A stretch of DNA of 64,000 bases from Exophiala sp. HKRS030 (lineage: Eukaryota > Ascomycota > Eurotiomycetes > Chaetothyriales > Herpotrichiellaceae), in assembly GCA_023897205.1 (NCBI GenBank), contig JAHWDD010000009.1, positions 1,426,001 to 1,490,000 of the forward strand, written 5' to 3'. Shown here one piece after another: positions 46,493 through 57,293 of the stretch (positions are counted from its first letter, which is position 1; every line of letters starts with the position of its first letter). The notes beneath the pieces were generated by a model. That model ran no database searches and was not told the DNA's origin. It worked only from the letters and a program-made list of their open reading frames with translations. Both the position numbers and the translations under genes were made by a program.

Positions 46493-48298
46493 CTAAACTT
46501 GACTGTCTATAGCTTCAATGTCTTTCCCACTCTTACCTTTCTCCGCCACAGACTCACTACTCCTCCTCTTCTCATCCTTCTTGACACTGACCCACTCCAT
46601 GAGCACCGCTCCGACGATCCCGACACATGCCAAAGCCGTGGCCGTGTAAAAGGTGGTGCGCAACGCGGCGTTGTACGCGACAAACACCCGCGGTAAGGAC
46701 TGGGTTGGCACCATGGCCCTCAACTCGGTGGCGCCGACTTTGGCTATCGTGCCGACCTCGATGCCCGGGACGCCGGCCAATTTTTGGGTCAAGGTGTTGT
46801 CGAAGAGGTTGTTGCTCACGCTGACAAAAATCGACCCGCTGAGTGTCTGACTGAACATCATCAGGGCCGCCCCCGTCGCCACGTCGCGCCTCGACAGGAC
46901 CGTCTGGGCCGCCAGGGACGCCTGCTGCATGCCGAAGCCCATGCCCATGCCGAAAAGAACCTGGTAGCCGATCCACTCGGGGTGGCCCGTGGAGGGGGTG
47001 AAGGTGGTGATCAACCCTGCCCCGACCGAAGCAAACAAGGTCGACACGTACAACCACTGGGCGTAGTATCCGATTTTCTTGGTCACCACCCCGGCCACCA
47101 TGCCGGTGACGACCATGGACAACATGATGGGTAAGACCATGATGCCCGACTTGATGGCCGATACACCCTTGATCGCCTGAAACCAGATCGGCAGGAAGTA
47201 GAGGAGGGTCTGCATCGCCCCGCCGTTGCTGAACGAGAAGATGATTCCCGCGAAGATGCTCCTTTGAAGAAAGATCCGAGGTGGCACGAGTGCATTTTCC
47301 TGTTTCCACGCCTGGACGAGCACAAAAACCGCGGCCAGCACTCCCGACAAGGTCAGCAAGACGACGATGCGTGCGTCTGACCATCGGTAGGTCACGCCAC
47401 CCCACTGCAGGGCCAAAAGTAGACAGACGACACACGGCAAGAAACACGCCGTGCCGATCGGATCTAGTCTCGCGACCTTTTGACGCCACGTGGTCGTTGG
47501 GTTTCGTCCCATCATCTTCGCAGGGATCCGGAGAAAATAAGCCAACGCGACCAACACCACCCCGCCAAAGGGTAGGTTGATGTAGAAACACCACCTCCAC
47601 CCGGGCCCGTCGGTGAAGGCGCCGCCCAGCAAGGGTCCCACGGCGCTCGCGACGGCGAAGACCGACGCGAAGAACCCCATGTACTGGGGCCTCTTGGGGA
47701 GGGGGACGATGTAGACGAAAATGGTGATGGCCCCCTGGAACAGACCTGCGTTGCCCACCCCCGCGACGGCCCGGCCGACGATGAAGGCCGACGAACCGCC
47801 TGCCGCGCCGGAGATGGCGGATCCGACCTCGAAGATCACGAGCGACAAGAGGTACATCCATTTCGGGTCGTAAAAGGTGTACAGTCGGCCGAGGCTGAGG
47901 TTGAACGCGCACGTCGTCAGCAGGTACGCCGATCCGTACCAGCCCACGTCGCCCAGAGAATCGAATTCGTCGGTGATTTTGGGAATGGCCACGCCGACTA
48001 TCAGTTTGTCCAAGGCGTTGAGAAAGGTGGTGGTCATGATACATGCCATGATGACCATTGTTTTGGTGAAGGATGGATATTCGTCTGATTCTTCTGGTTC
48101 TTCTGATTCTTCTTTGGAGTCCGGGTCCGATCCGGCAACACTCCCAGTTTGTCCATCCAAGTCGGCGTTGGTGCCAGCGAGGTCAACATGGTTAGGAGGG
48201 TGTTGCCTCGATCCGGGTCTGGCGTCGGTGTCGGTGGAGGAGGTGGTATCGACATGTGTCGATGGAGAACGAGATTCTTCCTCGTGTAGGGTAGACAT
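46493..48298 (-). CDS. MFS multidrug/toxin-type exporter (DHA2, 14 TM)
   Basis: Intronless, 601 aa. A hydrophilic acidic N-terminus of about 80 residues precedes 14 predicted spans. Family motifs include LDKLIVGVAIPKITDEF in TM1, DVGWYGSAYLLTTCAFNLSL around TM2, VGRAVAGVGNAGLFQGA in TM4, and the motif C-like stretch GPLLGGAFTDGPGWRWCFYI in TM5. These place it in the drug:H+ antiporter-2 group that includes fungal toxin and azole exporters. The usual D..GRR loop motif is replaced by LGRLYTFYDPKW. No biosynthetic enzymes lie nearby, so it does not look like a cluster transporter. Substrate unknown. Confidence 0.9.
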   Translation of the reverse strand: MSTLHEEESRSPSTHVDTTSSTDTDARPGSRQHPPNHVDLAGTNADLDGQTGSVAGSDPDSKEESEEPEESDEYPSFTKTMVIMACIMTTTFLNALDKLIVGVAIPKITDEFDSLGDVGWYGSAYLLTTCAFNLSLGRLYTFYDPKWMYLLSLVIFEVGSAISGAAGGSSAFIVGRAVAGVGNAGLFQGAITIFVYIVPLPKRPQYMGFFASVFAVASAVGPLLGGAFTDGPGWRWCFYINLPFGGVVLVALAYFLRIPAKMMGRNPTTTWRQKVARLDPIGTACFLPCVVCLLLALQWGGVTYRWSDARIVVLLTLSGVLAAVFVLVQAWKQENALVPPRIFLQRSIFAGIIFSFSNGGAMQTLLYFLPIWFQAIKGVSAIKSGIMVLPIMLSMVVTGMVAGVVTKKIGYYAQWLYVSTLFASVGAGLITTFTPSTGHPEWIGYQVLFGMGMGFGMQQASLAAQTVLSRRDVATGAALMMFSQTLSGSIFVSVSNNLFDNTLTQKLAGVPGIEVGTIAKVGATELRAMVPTQSLPRVFVAYNAALRTTFYTATALACVGIVGAVLMEWVSVKKDEKRRSSESVAEKGKSGKDIEAIDSQV

Positions 48299-49361
48299 GC
48301 TTGTTCTTGCAACGACAAGGGGTATGAGATATCTGATTCTTTAGTTTTGTAGAGGAGCCATCGATCTGATTTGAAGAGCATGTATCATGGTTCTGGAGAG
48401 ACTATGTAGAAGAACATCACAGACTACTTATATACTTCATCAACGGTAAATGGGATCAATGTTGACATGTGCGCCACCAGCATCATCACTACACCTCTTA
48501 CCCTTACCTGTTACCAATTTCGGGCCCATTGTCACTGGTATGTGCGAGAATACAACAGTTCTGTTGCACCCGAAATGCTCTTCGGGTCGGACGAGATTCG
48601 AATATTTTGGCTTTTTTTCAGGTTAGTTGATTAGCCAGTGAAGGGAGGCCGTCATGGGTTTTGAACGAGTGATAGTCATGAATGGATGAGGGTGGACCTG
48701 TCCTGCTCCGTATGGGAAGATACCTAAAAGGCGAGGTAAGGTAATTTTCGGTGATGGGAGAGAGCAAAAACAAGGCTTTCGGGTCATTAAGAGGGGGGGA
48801 GTGTGTTCGGGCCCGTGAGAGAACAAAAACCCACCAATCAACGTATGATCCGAAGCAATACAGTGCATCAGGAAGAGCAGAAACAACTGCGAGATTATGG
48901 ATGACAACGCTCCGTACGGAGTACTCGGTAGTAGATGTTGAAATACAGACATGGAGACGGTGAATGCTGCGTATATTCATTGATACGCATTGATACTTGT
49001 CACATTACTCTGTACAGAGTGTTCATATTCATTCTCGACTCATCTATGGAGTTATTCATAAGTTGTGTGTTTGTGCAGCAAGACAAACAAAACCATCCAA
49101 CGCCAACGCTAAAATATTCTCAATGAGTCTCCGTGATATTACCTATATATTACATCATCATGTTGTCAGATCCATCCCATATAAATATACCATGCGCCCT
49201 CGCTTTTCCGTTGCCGTCCTTTTTCTCGTGTGATAGTCGACATGCTGAAAGTTTTGAAATAAAAAATCGCATAAAAATGTGCTGTGGTGTATAATATACA
49301 AGATGATTGTGTGCAAATGAGATCCGAACTCTCTCGTTACTGGATGTTTTGTTGTTTAATT
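48299..49361. other. Intergenic, MFS promoter and 3' flank of the secreted protein gene
   Basis: Contains the palindromic CTCCGTACGGAG at 48910-48921, overlapping a TACGGAGTA copy at 48915. No gene recognised. Confidence 0.5.
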
Positions 49362-50462
49362 TCAAACACCGGTTGGAGTTCCAAAGAACCCCATCGTCCC
49401 CGTTGGTGTCAGCGAGCTGAATGACGAAAGAGCCGCTGATAGAGAATCGTGGGTTGAGGAAGCGGGAGTAGGCTCGGAATTGGACGAAATGGTAGGTAGA
49501 GGAGCCACAGTAGTACTAGATCCCTGCGTTGCAACCGCGGAGCTGCTCTCGGTCGTCGAGGAGGTATAAAGCACGCTTTCGGTAGTGGTGGTGGTTGAGG
49601 GAGGAGTCCAAGTCCACTCTGTAGTCGTCGGGGAAGGAGTCGGTGCCATTCCCGAACTAGGGTAGCTGATCGACATCGTCTCAGATGTTGGTAAAGGAGT
49701 CCAGCTGTCCTCCGCGGCAGAAGAAGTCCAAGTGGCTTCGACGCTAGGTGAAGGAGTCCAAAAGCCGTTCTGAGAAGTTGTCCACGGTCCCCACGTGGTC
49801 TGCGTTGTTGTAGACGTGGTCCAACTGCTAGCTGGAGTCCACTGTGGCATCCATTCGGAAGTCGAAGAAGCAGTTGAGCTAGGTTGAGAGCTAGCTGATG
49901 TCTCCGTGTAAAAGTACCAAGTATGCCACATTCCATCATCATATGTTTTTACCGAAGCCTTTGAAGTCGACTGTGTCACAGTGACGGTGGCTTGTGATGA
50001 AGTTTCCGTCGTAGTGGCCCACGTCCTCGGGGTAGTCGACGAGCTTGGTAAACTCGACGTACTTGACGTACTTGAGGCGGTAGAGATAGGCACGACGGGC
50101 ACTGGCGCTTCTTCGGTAAGTGTGGCTGTCACAGATACTATTTCGGTTGATGGTGGAGGGTATTCGGTAATTGTGGTTGGAGAAGGGGCGGTGACGGTCA
50201 ATATGATGGTGGATGGTGTTTCGGATTCGGTGACCACAATGGTCGACAGTTGTGTCGCCATCACAGTCTGTGTGTGCGTGACAGCGTCAGTGACTGTCGT
50301 CGCTGTTGCGGCGTCTCCTCCTGTGCTACCACCGTCAACTGCAACAACTGAATATGAGGCTGGATCTCTTCGCTCGATCGCGTTTGGGTACAAAGGAAGG
50401 GCATGGGCAGCAATCAACAGCGAAGCGAGGGAAATAGAAGAAAAAATTGGTCTGGAAGTCAT
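49362..50462 (-). CDS. Secreted Ser/Thr-rich protein with Trp-spaced repeats
   Basis: Intronless, 366 aa. A signal peptide (MTSRPIFSSISLASLLIAAH plus ALP) is followed by a dibasic site (IERRD), suggesting Kex2-type propeptide cleavage. The mature part is about half Ser and Thr, consistent with heavy O-mannosylation. From about residue 175 tryptophans recur in short modules such as QWTPASSWTT, TWGPWTT, FWTPSPS, SWTPLPTS and WTWTPPS. No hydrophobic GPI-anchor signal is obvious at the C-terminus (GTMGFFGTPTGV). No catalytic domain is visible. It is probably a cell-wall or extracellular structural protein, and could be fast-evolving. Confidence 0.72.
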   Translation of the reverse strand: MTSRPIFSSISLASLLIAAHALPLYPNAIERRDPASYSVVAVDGGSTGGDAATATTVTDAVTHTQTVMATQLSTIVVTESETPSTIILTVTAPSPTTITEYPPPSTEIVSVTATLTEEAPVPVVPISTASSTSSTSSLPSSSTTPRTWATTTETSSQATVTVTQSTSKASVKTYDDGMWHTWYFYTETSASSQPSSTASSTSEWMPQWTPASSWTTSTTTQTTWGPWTTSQNGFWTPSPSVEATWTSSAAEDSWTPLPTSETMSISYPSSGMAPTPSPTTTEWTWTPPSTTTTTESVLYTSSTTESSSAVATQGSSTTVAPLPTISSNSEPTPASSTHDSLSAALSSFSSLTPTGTMGFFGTPTGV

Positions 50463-51047
50463 ATTGAACGACCTGAGGTCTGTATCCTCAATGTGAAATG
50501 TCTCTCAACGATTGTATTTGGTAGGACTAAGAAATTGGTCTTGTGTTTTGGTTTGTTGGTTTGGATAGGATGGATGAAGAAGAATGGAAAGATGGCGAGA
50601 GAAATTGTCTCACATGTACCTACCCATATTGTGAGGAAAAGCAGAGGCTGGCCATGATCCTTGTGCATGGATATACATGCGTCGAGCATGTGCGACAAAA
50701 CTGCGCTGGTTTGCAGCTGTCGAGGTGTTTCTGGTGTTGTAAAGAGGGAAATGCGCGAGGCTGGAAGAGCGCAGTTGGAGTCAAAACAATGCCAAGACCC
50801 AAATGGGAACATGTGATTGGCTCAGCGGGCGCGAGGCTGGAGACGCCACAAGGTGGCTGGCACTTTTTGACAATGCGTCCGGCGCCACTTTCGAAACACT
50901 GCGTCTGGATGCATTGACCTTTTGAAGCCACGATGCATGTTCCAGACCTTTGATGTAAAAAACCCTACCTCCGAAACCCTAGGATGCTGAAGATCTGTCT
51001 CATGATGCTCCGCAATGCTATCAAGCCCTCGCTTAGTTCTTGCGTCA
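50463..51047. other. Intergenic, promoter of the secreted protein gene
   Basis: No gene or repeat recognised. Confidence 0.5.
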
Positions 51048-52103
51048 TCAACTAGCTGCGACTCTAGCCTTGGGCTTGCGAATCACAGCCTTATCACCAT
51101 CGCGTTCCCAGCCTACATCTTCAATTCTGACCAGATCTTCCCAGCTAAGTTCGCCTCCACTGGCACTCTGCAAAATGTATCTGATGTCGCAGCCAAGGTA
51201 AGTACGCCCGATGGCCTTCAATGCCAACTTGCGTTGTGTCTCAATGTGCCAGTGCAAGATCGCCCGGACGTAGCCATCCACCGTCTGTCGCACACGCCAA
51301 AACGTGACCCAGTCCCCCATCACGACGGCCCGTAGAATGCTGTCAACTACTCGGCTCTTGAAGCCAAATTTGACTCTGCTATTGTATCTAAGCGCAAATG
51401 CTTGACCAAGATCATGTTGGCGAATTGCTGTGTCAAGAATAAGATACGTGGTCATCTCGACCAGTTCCGACTTGGGGAGTGGATGCGTAGGTGAGTGTAA
51501 CACGAACAGAAGGTGCAATAGCGATGGATGGTACCCCGGCGGGTGGAAGGCGAGAATTGCAGTTCTGATATTGAAGACATGGACTCGTTGTGAGAATACG
51601 GGGGATGGAGCCGACGTAGAAGTAGCGAGGAGTCCTTCCCGCAATTTACGCAACGCCAGTAAGATAGTAGAAAGTTCTCCAGAGGGCGACGGCGTCGGGC
51701 TATTGTGTTGTTGGGCGCTAGGGAGTAGCTCTGCATCTGGATGTGCCGAGACAAGGGGCCGGTGACCACGGCCGATTGAAGAATACCCGGTCGGTGCTGA
51801 CGAGGCAGACCCGTCGTCTTCAAGTGACAAAGAAGCGAACGCGTTGTCAAGGTCCTTGGAGTGATTTGTACAGAATTGCATATACCGAGCGACGATCTTG
51901 TTGTAGAAGTTTTCTTGCGCTTTCGTCTCGAGGAGACTATGAGAATTAGAACAACCATCAGTAATTGTGGCATCTATCCTCGCTCACCGGGTGTCGCCTT
52001 TCGAGACAAATCCCATGCTCTCCAGAGGGTCCTGCTTGACAGGCCTCAATCTATCCCATGGCGTCGAGGACTTTCGCCCCAAATGTGGCGGACGTAGAGC
52101 CAT
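51048..52103 (-). CDS. Conserved helical protein, possibly SAC3/GANP-like
   Basis: Exons 52103-51988 and 51936-51048 give 334 aa; the 51 bp intron joins SKGDTR to LLETKAQENFYNKIV in phase. The start is the first ATG after an in-frame stop. The N-terminus contains STPWDRLRPVKQDP; exon 2 is largely helical, with ENFYNKIVARYMQFCTNH and a C-terminal segment VVMGDWVTFWRVRQTVDGYV then a helix ending in RTYLGCD. The order of a helical repeat then a small winged-helix-like end recalls SAC3/GANP/PCI proteins of the TREX-2 and Thp3 type, but the match is by eye and weak. If right, it acts in mRNA export or processing. Divergent from the PAQR gene, with 256 bp between start codons. Confidence 0.6.
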
Positions 52104-52359
52104 TGCTCGCAGGGACGTTAGCGATTCCGCGTCTTCAATGAAGGAGGCAACAACTTGTCAGCCATCGTCAGACAACTAATGTAATTCGGCGACCGGTCTT
52201 GGGAATATGTTTGGTGGTTGCACAGAGGACAATGTGATGGTTGTAGAGAAGAAGTCGCGATGTGGCGTGGTCCGAATCCGGTGTTTTGTGGACCTCGGAT
52301 TTGACGGAGCAATTGGCGCCATTTATTTTCCCATCACTCAACAATTTATCAGGATAAAT

Positions 52360-53454
52360 ATGAGCAATTTCTCTGATGAATTTGTCTTTTCAAGTGATTC
52401 ACTATATCGGTCTCATAATTCGGAGCTAAACATGCTAGATAACGAGCACTCGATGCACGTGGTGGGTGGTCAAGAGGATACACCTTCTCCTACCCATCAA
52501 AGTCCTGACATGTGGTGGTCTTTGGTCCACTGGAAAGATCTACCGCATTGGCAACAAGACAATCATCACATACACGCCAGCTATCGACGAGCATCCTACA
52601 GCTATGCGAGGTCATGGCAAAGTATATTTCACTGGCACAATGAGAGCGTGAACATCTGGTCACATCTGATCCCTGGTGCCCTCGCCCTTCCCGTCGGCGT
52701 CATCTTGTACAAGATCCTCGAACCCCGATACGAACAAGCGTCTGCGGCGGATGTCATTGCGTTGGGATGCTTCTTTATCGGCGCAGCTTTCTGTCTTGGA
52801 ATGAGCGCCACCTACCATACTGTCTCCAATCATTCGCCAGCAGTAGCTCGGATGTGGAATCAGTTGGACTATGCAGGCATTTCTCTACTGGTAGCCGGCT
52901 CCTTCATCCCAAGTGTCTACTATGGTTTCTGGTGCAATCCTGATAGACAGCTGGTGTACTGGACTATGGTGAGCCAGACATCATCTTCTGGAATAAGTCA
53001 ATTTTAACCATAGGCAGATCTGCTCCTTAGGCATTGCATGCACAGCAACATCGGTGCTCCCAAAGTTTCGAACGCCGGCGTGGCGACCATATCGGGCGTT
53101 GATGTTCGTCGGCATGGGAGTGTCTGCGGTGTTCCCCGTACTAGATGGTCTTCTGACCTTCGGTATGGAAGCAATGGAGAAGCAGATTGGCTTATCTTGG
53201 CTAGTACTGCAGGGAGTGTTGTACATCGCGGGCGCTGCTCTCTATGCCGTAAGTTGGACACTCTCGTCGTGTGCTCTTTCTGACCTCCATAGGCCCGCAT
53301 TCCGGAATCATGGTATCCTGGCAAATTCGATACGTTGGGGAGCTCCCACCAGATCTTTCACATCCTCATTGTCCTGGCAGCAATGTCACACCTAAGGGGA
53401 CTGTTGAAAGCCTTTGATTATCGACATGGGAAAATGGGGTCCATATGCATCTGA
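52360..53454 (+). CDS. PAQR family receptor (haemolysin III / Izh type)
   Basis: Exons 52360-52968, 53018-53248 and 53293-53454, 333 aa. The frame is open upstream but 52360 fits family length. After an acidic 60-residue N-terminus comes SIFHWHNESVNIWSHLIPGA, the signature entry to TM1 of adiponectin-receptor/Izh proteins. Zinc-site residues are all present: S and H in MSATYHTV, D in QLDYAGI, and the HxxxxxxxxxH region HILIVLAAMSH in the last exon. Seven spans are predicted. Yeast Izh proteins act in zinc and sterol homeostasis, and related proteins have ceramidase-like activity. Full set of motifs, no break seen. Confidence 0.9.
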
Positions 53455-53467
53455 TCAGTCACTTGGA

Positions 53468-54838
53468 TCATAACTTGAAATCAGCATTCAAGAACGATCG
53501 GAGTTGACCAGTCGTTTTCTGTTCGCTAGCGATCTTGGATATCATAGACAGTTTAAGATCTCGGGAAGTGTCTGAACTCAAGTCGTATATCGTGGCAAGG
53601 TTGATGGTCAAAGTCTGAAAAGAGTAGCCATTATCAATCAATTCCTCCAAGATTTTCTTCGATTTCGACACTTCGCCGTTGTAAAGAAGGGCAACGGCTA
53701 GGTTCTGTTTGATGAGAGCTTTCAAAGCAGGATCTGTCCCTTCTTCACACTCTGAAAACGCCTGAGAAGCTTCATCGTATCGCCCTTCCGCAATGGCAAG
53801 TAAGGATCTGAGGGCGAGCTTATCATGAGTCGCCAAGGTGGTGGATTCGACCAAGTCATGTGCCCGTTGAAAGTCGCCCATTTTGATCCGGAGCAAGACC
53901 ATTCGTGACGTCCAAAGAGCTGTAGATTTGTCGTCTGAAGGCTTCATGGTCGCCAAGGTGCGAGCAGCACAATCTAGCTCACCCATCTCGATCAAGGCAT
54001 TGACGACCCGGATGGACATTTCCTGCAGCCTCTCAGTCCAGATTGAGTGATCTTCCACAGAAATTCCTGGCGTTGATAGATGTTCTCTACATTCGAAAGC
54101 TAGATCATAGAGCGTCGTCACGCCTCGACGTGGGTCAGAAAAGCCAATACTTTGGAGTCGCAAGGCCTGGAGTCTGAGAGAGAAGGGCATAATGTGATGT
54201 GGCACCTTGCGTGGCAGATCGATGTCTTCGCTCGCGGGTTCCTCAGGATTCGGGTCATCATAGTAGAATGCCGAGCTCAGATCTTCGAGAGCCTTCGCTT
54301 CCTGCGCCGCGAGCAGAAGGTTCCCAGAGAGCTCGAGGCAAGAATAACGAATAGCGAGTAGCCTGAAGACTGTCTTGATGTCCGTCGGTCGTATGGTCCC
54401 CGAAGTGAGAATCGAGCCGGCTAATTGCGCAGCACGTAGAAAATCGCATTGGGAGAGAAGAGAATCTAGCTGTCCCATTGATCGTTCGACAGTGTCGGCT
54501 GTCGGGCCTGGGAGAAAGGCTTTTCTGAACGGGCCAGGGACCTCGAGTTGTGACAGCGGGTGGTAGATAGATGCGTCAAGCAGGAAAGAAAGGTCTCGTT
54601 CTTCGATTGCGGATATTCCTGTAGAACTTGATGTCCGGGATGCTTGGTTCGTCGAGGATCGTTCAGATCTGGGACCATCCTCGCTTGAAGGTTGTAATGC
54701 TGCCCGTGGATCAGGGGATGTTGGGCTTGTTTCAATACTAGAGAGAGGGTCGCTCGGTGCGTCTAATGGTCCTTTAGTTGTCCGTCGAGGAAGAGCAGCT
54801 CGACTTGAAGGCTTTCGGCTGTGGTGAGAGGAGGCCAT
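53468..54838 (-). CDS. TRAPPC12-like tetratricopeptide protein
   Basis: 456 aa from ATG 54838; the frame is open further upstream (to 55066) but that part overlaps the divergent DPM1 promoter, and MASSHHSRKPSSRAALPRR is a natural start. The first 90 residues are Ser/Pro-rich. A TPR-like helical region follows, ending in IKQNLAVALLYNGEVSKSKK and NLATIYDLSSDTSRDLKLSM, which resemble the C-terminal end of TRAPPC12/TTC15. Family role: subunit of TRAPP III, a tether and Rab exchange factor in ER-Golgi traffic and autophagy. Divergent from DPM1, 268 bp between starts. The assignment is by pattern only. Confidence 0.75.
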   Translation of the reverse strand: MASSHHSRKPSSRAALPRRTTKGPLDAPSDPLSSIETSPTSPDPRAALQPSSEDGPRSERSSTNQASRTSSSTGISAIEERDLSFLLDASIYHPLSQLEVPGPFRKAFLPGPTADTVERSMGQLDSLLSQCDFLRAAQLAGSILTSGTIRPTDIKTVFRLLAIRYSCLELSGNLLLAAQEAKALEDLSSAFYYDDPNPEEPASEDIDLPRKVPHHIMPFSLRLQALRLQSIGFSDPRRGVTTLYDLAFECREHLSTPGISVEDHSIWTERLQEMSIRVVNALIEMGELDCAARTLATMKPSDDKSTALWTSRMVLLRIKMGDFQRAHDLVESTTLATHDKLALRSLLAIAEGRYDEASQAFSECEEGTDPALKALIKQNLAVALLYNGEVSKSKKILEELIDNGYSFQTLTINLATIYDLSSDTSRDLKLSMISKIASEQKTTGQLRSFLNADFKL

Positions 54839-55106
54839 ATTGATGGGGGAGCGCTCCTGTTGAGTCCTGGCGAAGGGTATTGTCATGTCCACCATACAAC
54901 GATAGAAGCAGTCTGAATGGACACACGCTGACAATGAAGGTGGACGAGGCTCATGTTCCCGGCTAAATATCGGAGCCCCTAATGATTTTGTCGCGGTCTT
55001 TGACAATCTGTCGCGTTCATCACAGTCCAGCCAGATTGAAGTTTCCCTCTGGTCTACGCTCTTCATCTCGTTCCTTTGTTCCTCGGTATTCTACAGTCTC
55101 TTCATA

Positions 55107-55922
<816 letters not shown>

Positions 55923-57293
55923 ACATTGAGAAAATTGTGGCTCTTGAGACTTTACGCACCTTTCGGCGTTCCTGGCTGGAGGGAAATGAACATTGCGATT
56001 TCTTCGATCAGATTGCAGCTTGATTGCTTTGCTATGGCTTCAACATATCCAGTTCGTGGTATTTGGCGCTTCAATTTTCTCCACCGGCCTAGGACTGTCG
56101 CTTTGAAAGTCCTTCTCGCGACATTGCGGTCTGGACCTGATCATTTTTCACCTACAAGGCAAGTGACCACAAGCTACTACTGCAGGACACTATCCAGTGG
56201 GCGTCATCTTGCCTACCAATCGTAGAGGAATACGTAGGAACATCGTGTACTCAGCCAGTCAGCAAGCTGGGATACGGCCCAAGCCTTGTCACACCCAGGA
56301 TCAATGAGTCCAGGAATACTGCGATCCGTCACCGCCTGTAGATTTGGTGCGACTTGTGACGACCGAAGGGTCTTTGCAAGGCTGACCACGGTATGATGGA
56401 CGATGGCTGGTAGAACTGTCTGTGGTGGTCTTTGGGTCAGTCTCGAGGGGGCCGTCGAGTGGTGTTACAGACGCTGAGACTCGCTCGTGTGAGTACGGAT
56501 GTTGTAGATGGATAAAGGTCAGGCCAACCTCTGTACAATGTACTGTCATCGATACGAATCGTCCGTGGCGGACCGAACTTTAGCGATGCATTTAGGGCTG
56601 AGAACTAATCAATAATTCATAGCCGAAATAACTCTTCAGTGACTCCTTTTGCTCCTCCCAGGCACTTTTCTTACACATCCATCGCCCAAGGCATCTTCGG
56701 CAGTTAATTTATCTTTGTCTGTCTTTATTTGTTGCATCCCTGGTCGCAAACTTTTGAGAAGATTCCTTTCGCTTCCTTCAGGCCATCCCAAAGGCTCCTG
56801 CTGCCTTTATCACTCACCAGGCATAAGCCCGCTCCATTCAGGTACCCGGAGTCTTTTACGCTTGGTTTTTCGAGTCCAAGGCCTGCAGCTGGTGTGTCCG
56901 GGTGGTTACACATTGCTCAGCGGCAGACACGGATGGATCGAACCATCTTTGGTCAGCGGAAACACAATTCCCAGACAGAGGGCTGAAGCTGAAAGACGCG
57001 GCTGAACGGCGTCTCCACCACGTGTGTTACAGGGCCGATTGAGTCCGAACTACCATTCATCTCGGCTGTTAATCTTCCTCTTCGAGCCTTTCGATCAGAT
57101 CAATATCCTGCTGATGCCTCTGCCGGTCTCATGGGTTCATCGTTTCCGCTCAGCGAGCCAATTCCATCAATACTTTGCCAACCAAGCCGCGTAAAGTTTT
57201 GACTGTGAGAACAGTCATCAGCACTCTCTTCACGTCTGATCCCAGCACGATAGTCCTTTACGCGAGTTCGATGCCCCGGCAAGACTTACCATC
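55923..57293. other. Intergenic between DPM1 and the Zn2Cys6 gene
   Basis: Several frames of 80-118 codons occur on both strands but overlap each other and resemble no family. It probably holds the regulator's promoter. Nothing else recognised. Confidence 0.5.

Noticed and set aside
46572..48044. 490-codon minus-strand frame inside the MFS exporter
   Set aside because: Same strand but another frame of the 14-TM transporter; His/Arg-rich with no spans, so an out-of-frame shadow.
56649..57005. 118-codon plus-strand frame before the second Zn2Cys6 gene
   Set aside because: No homology pattern, Leu/Ser/Pro-rich, probably leader or promoter sequence.
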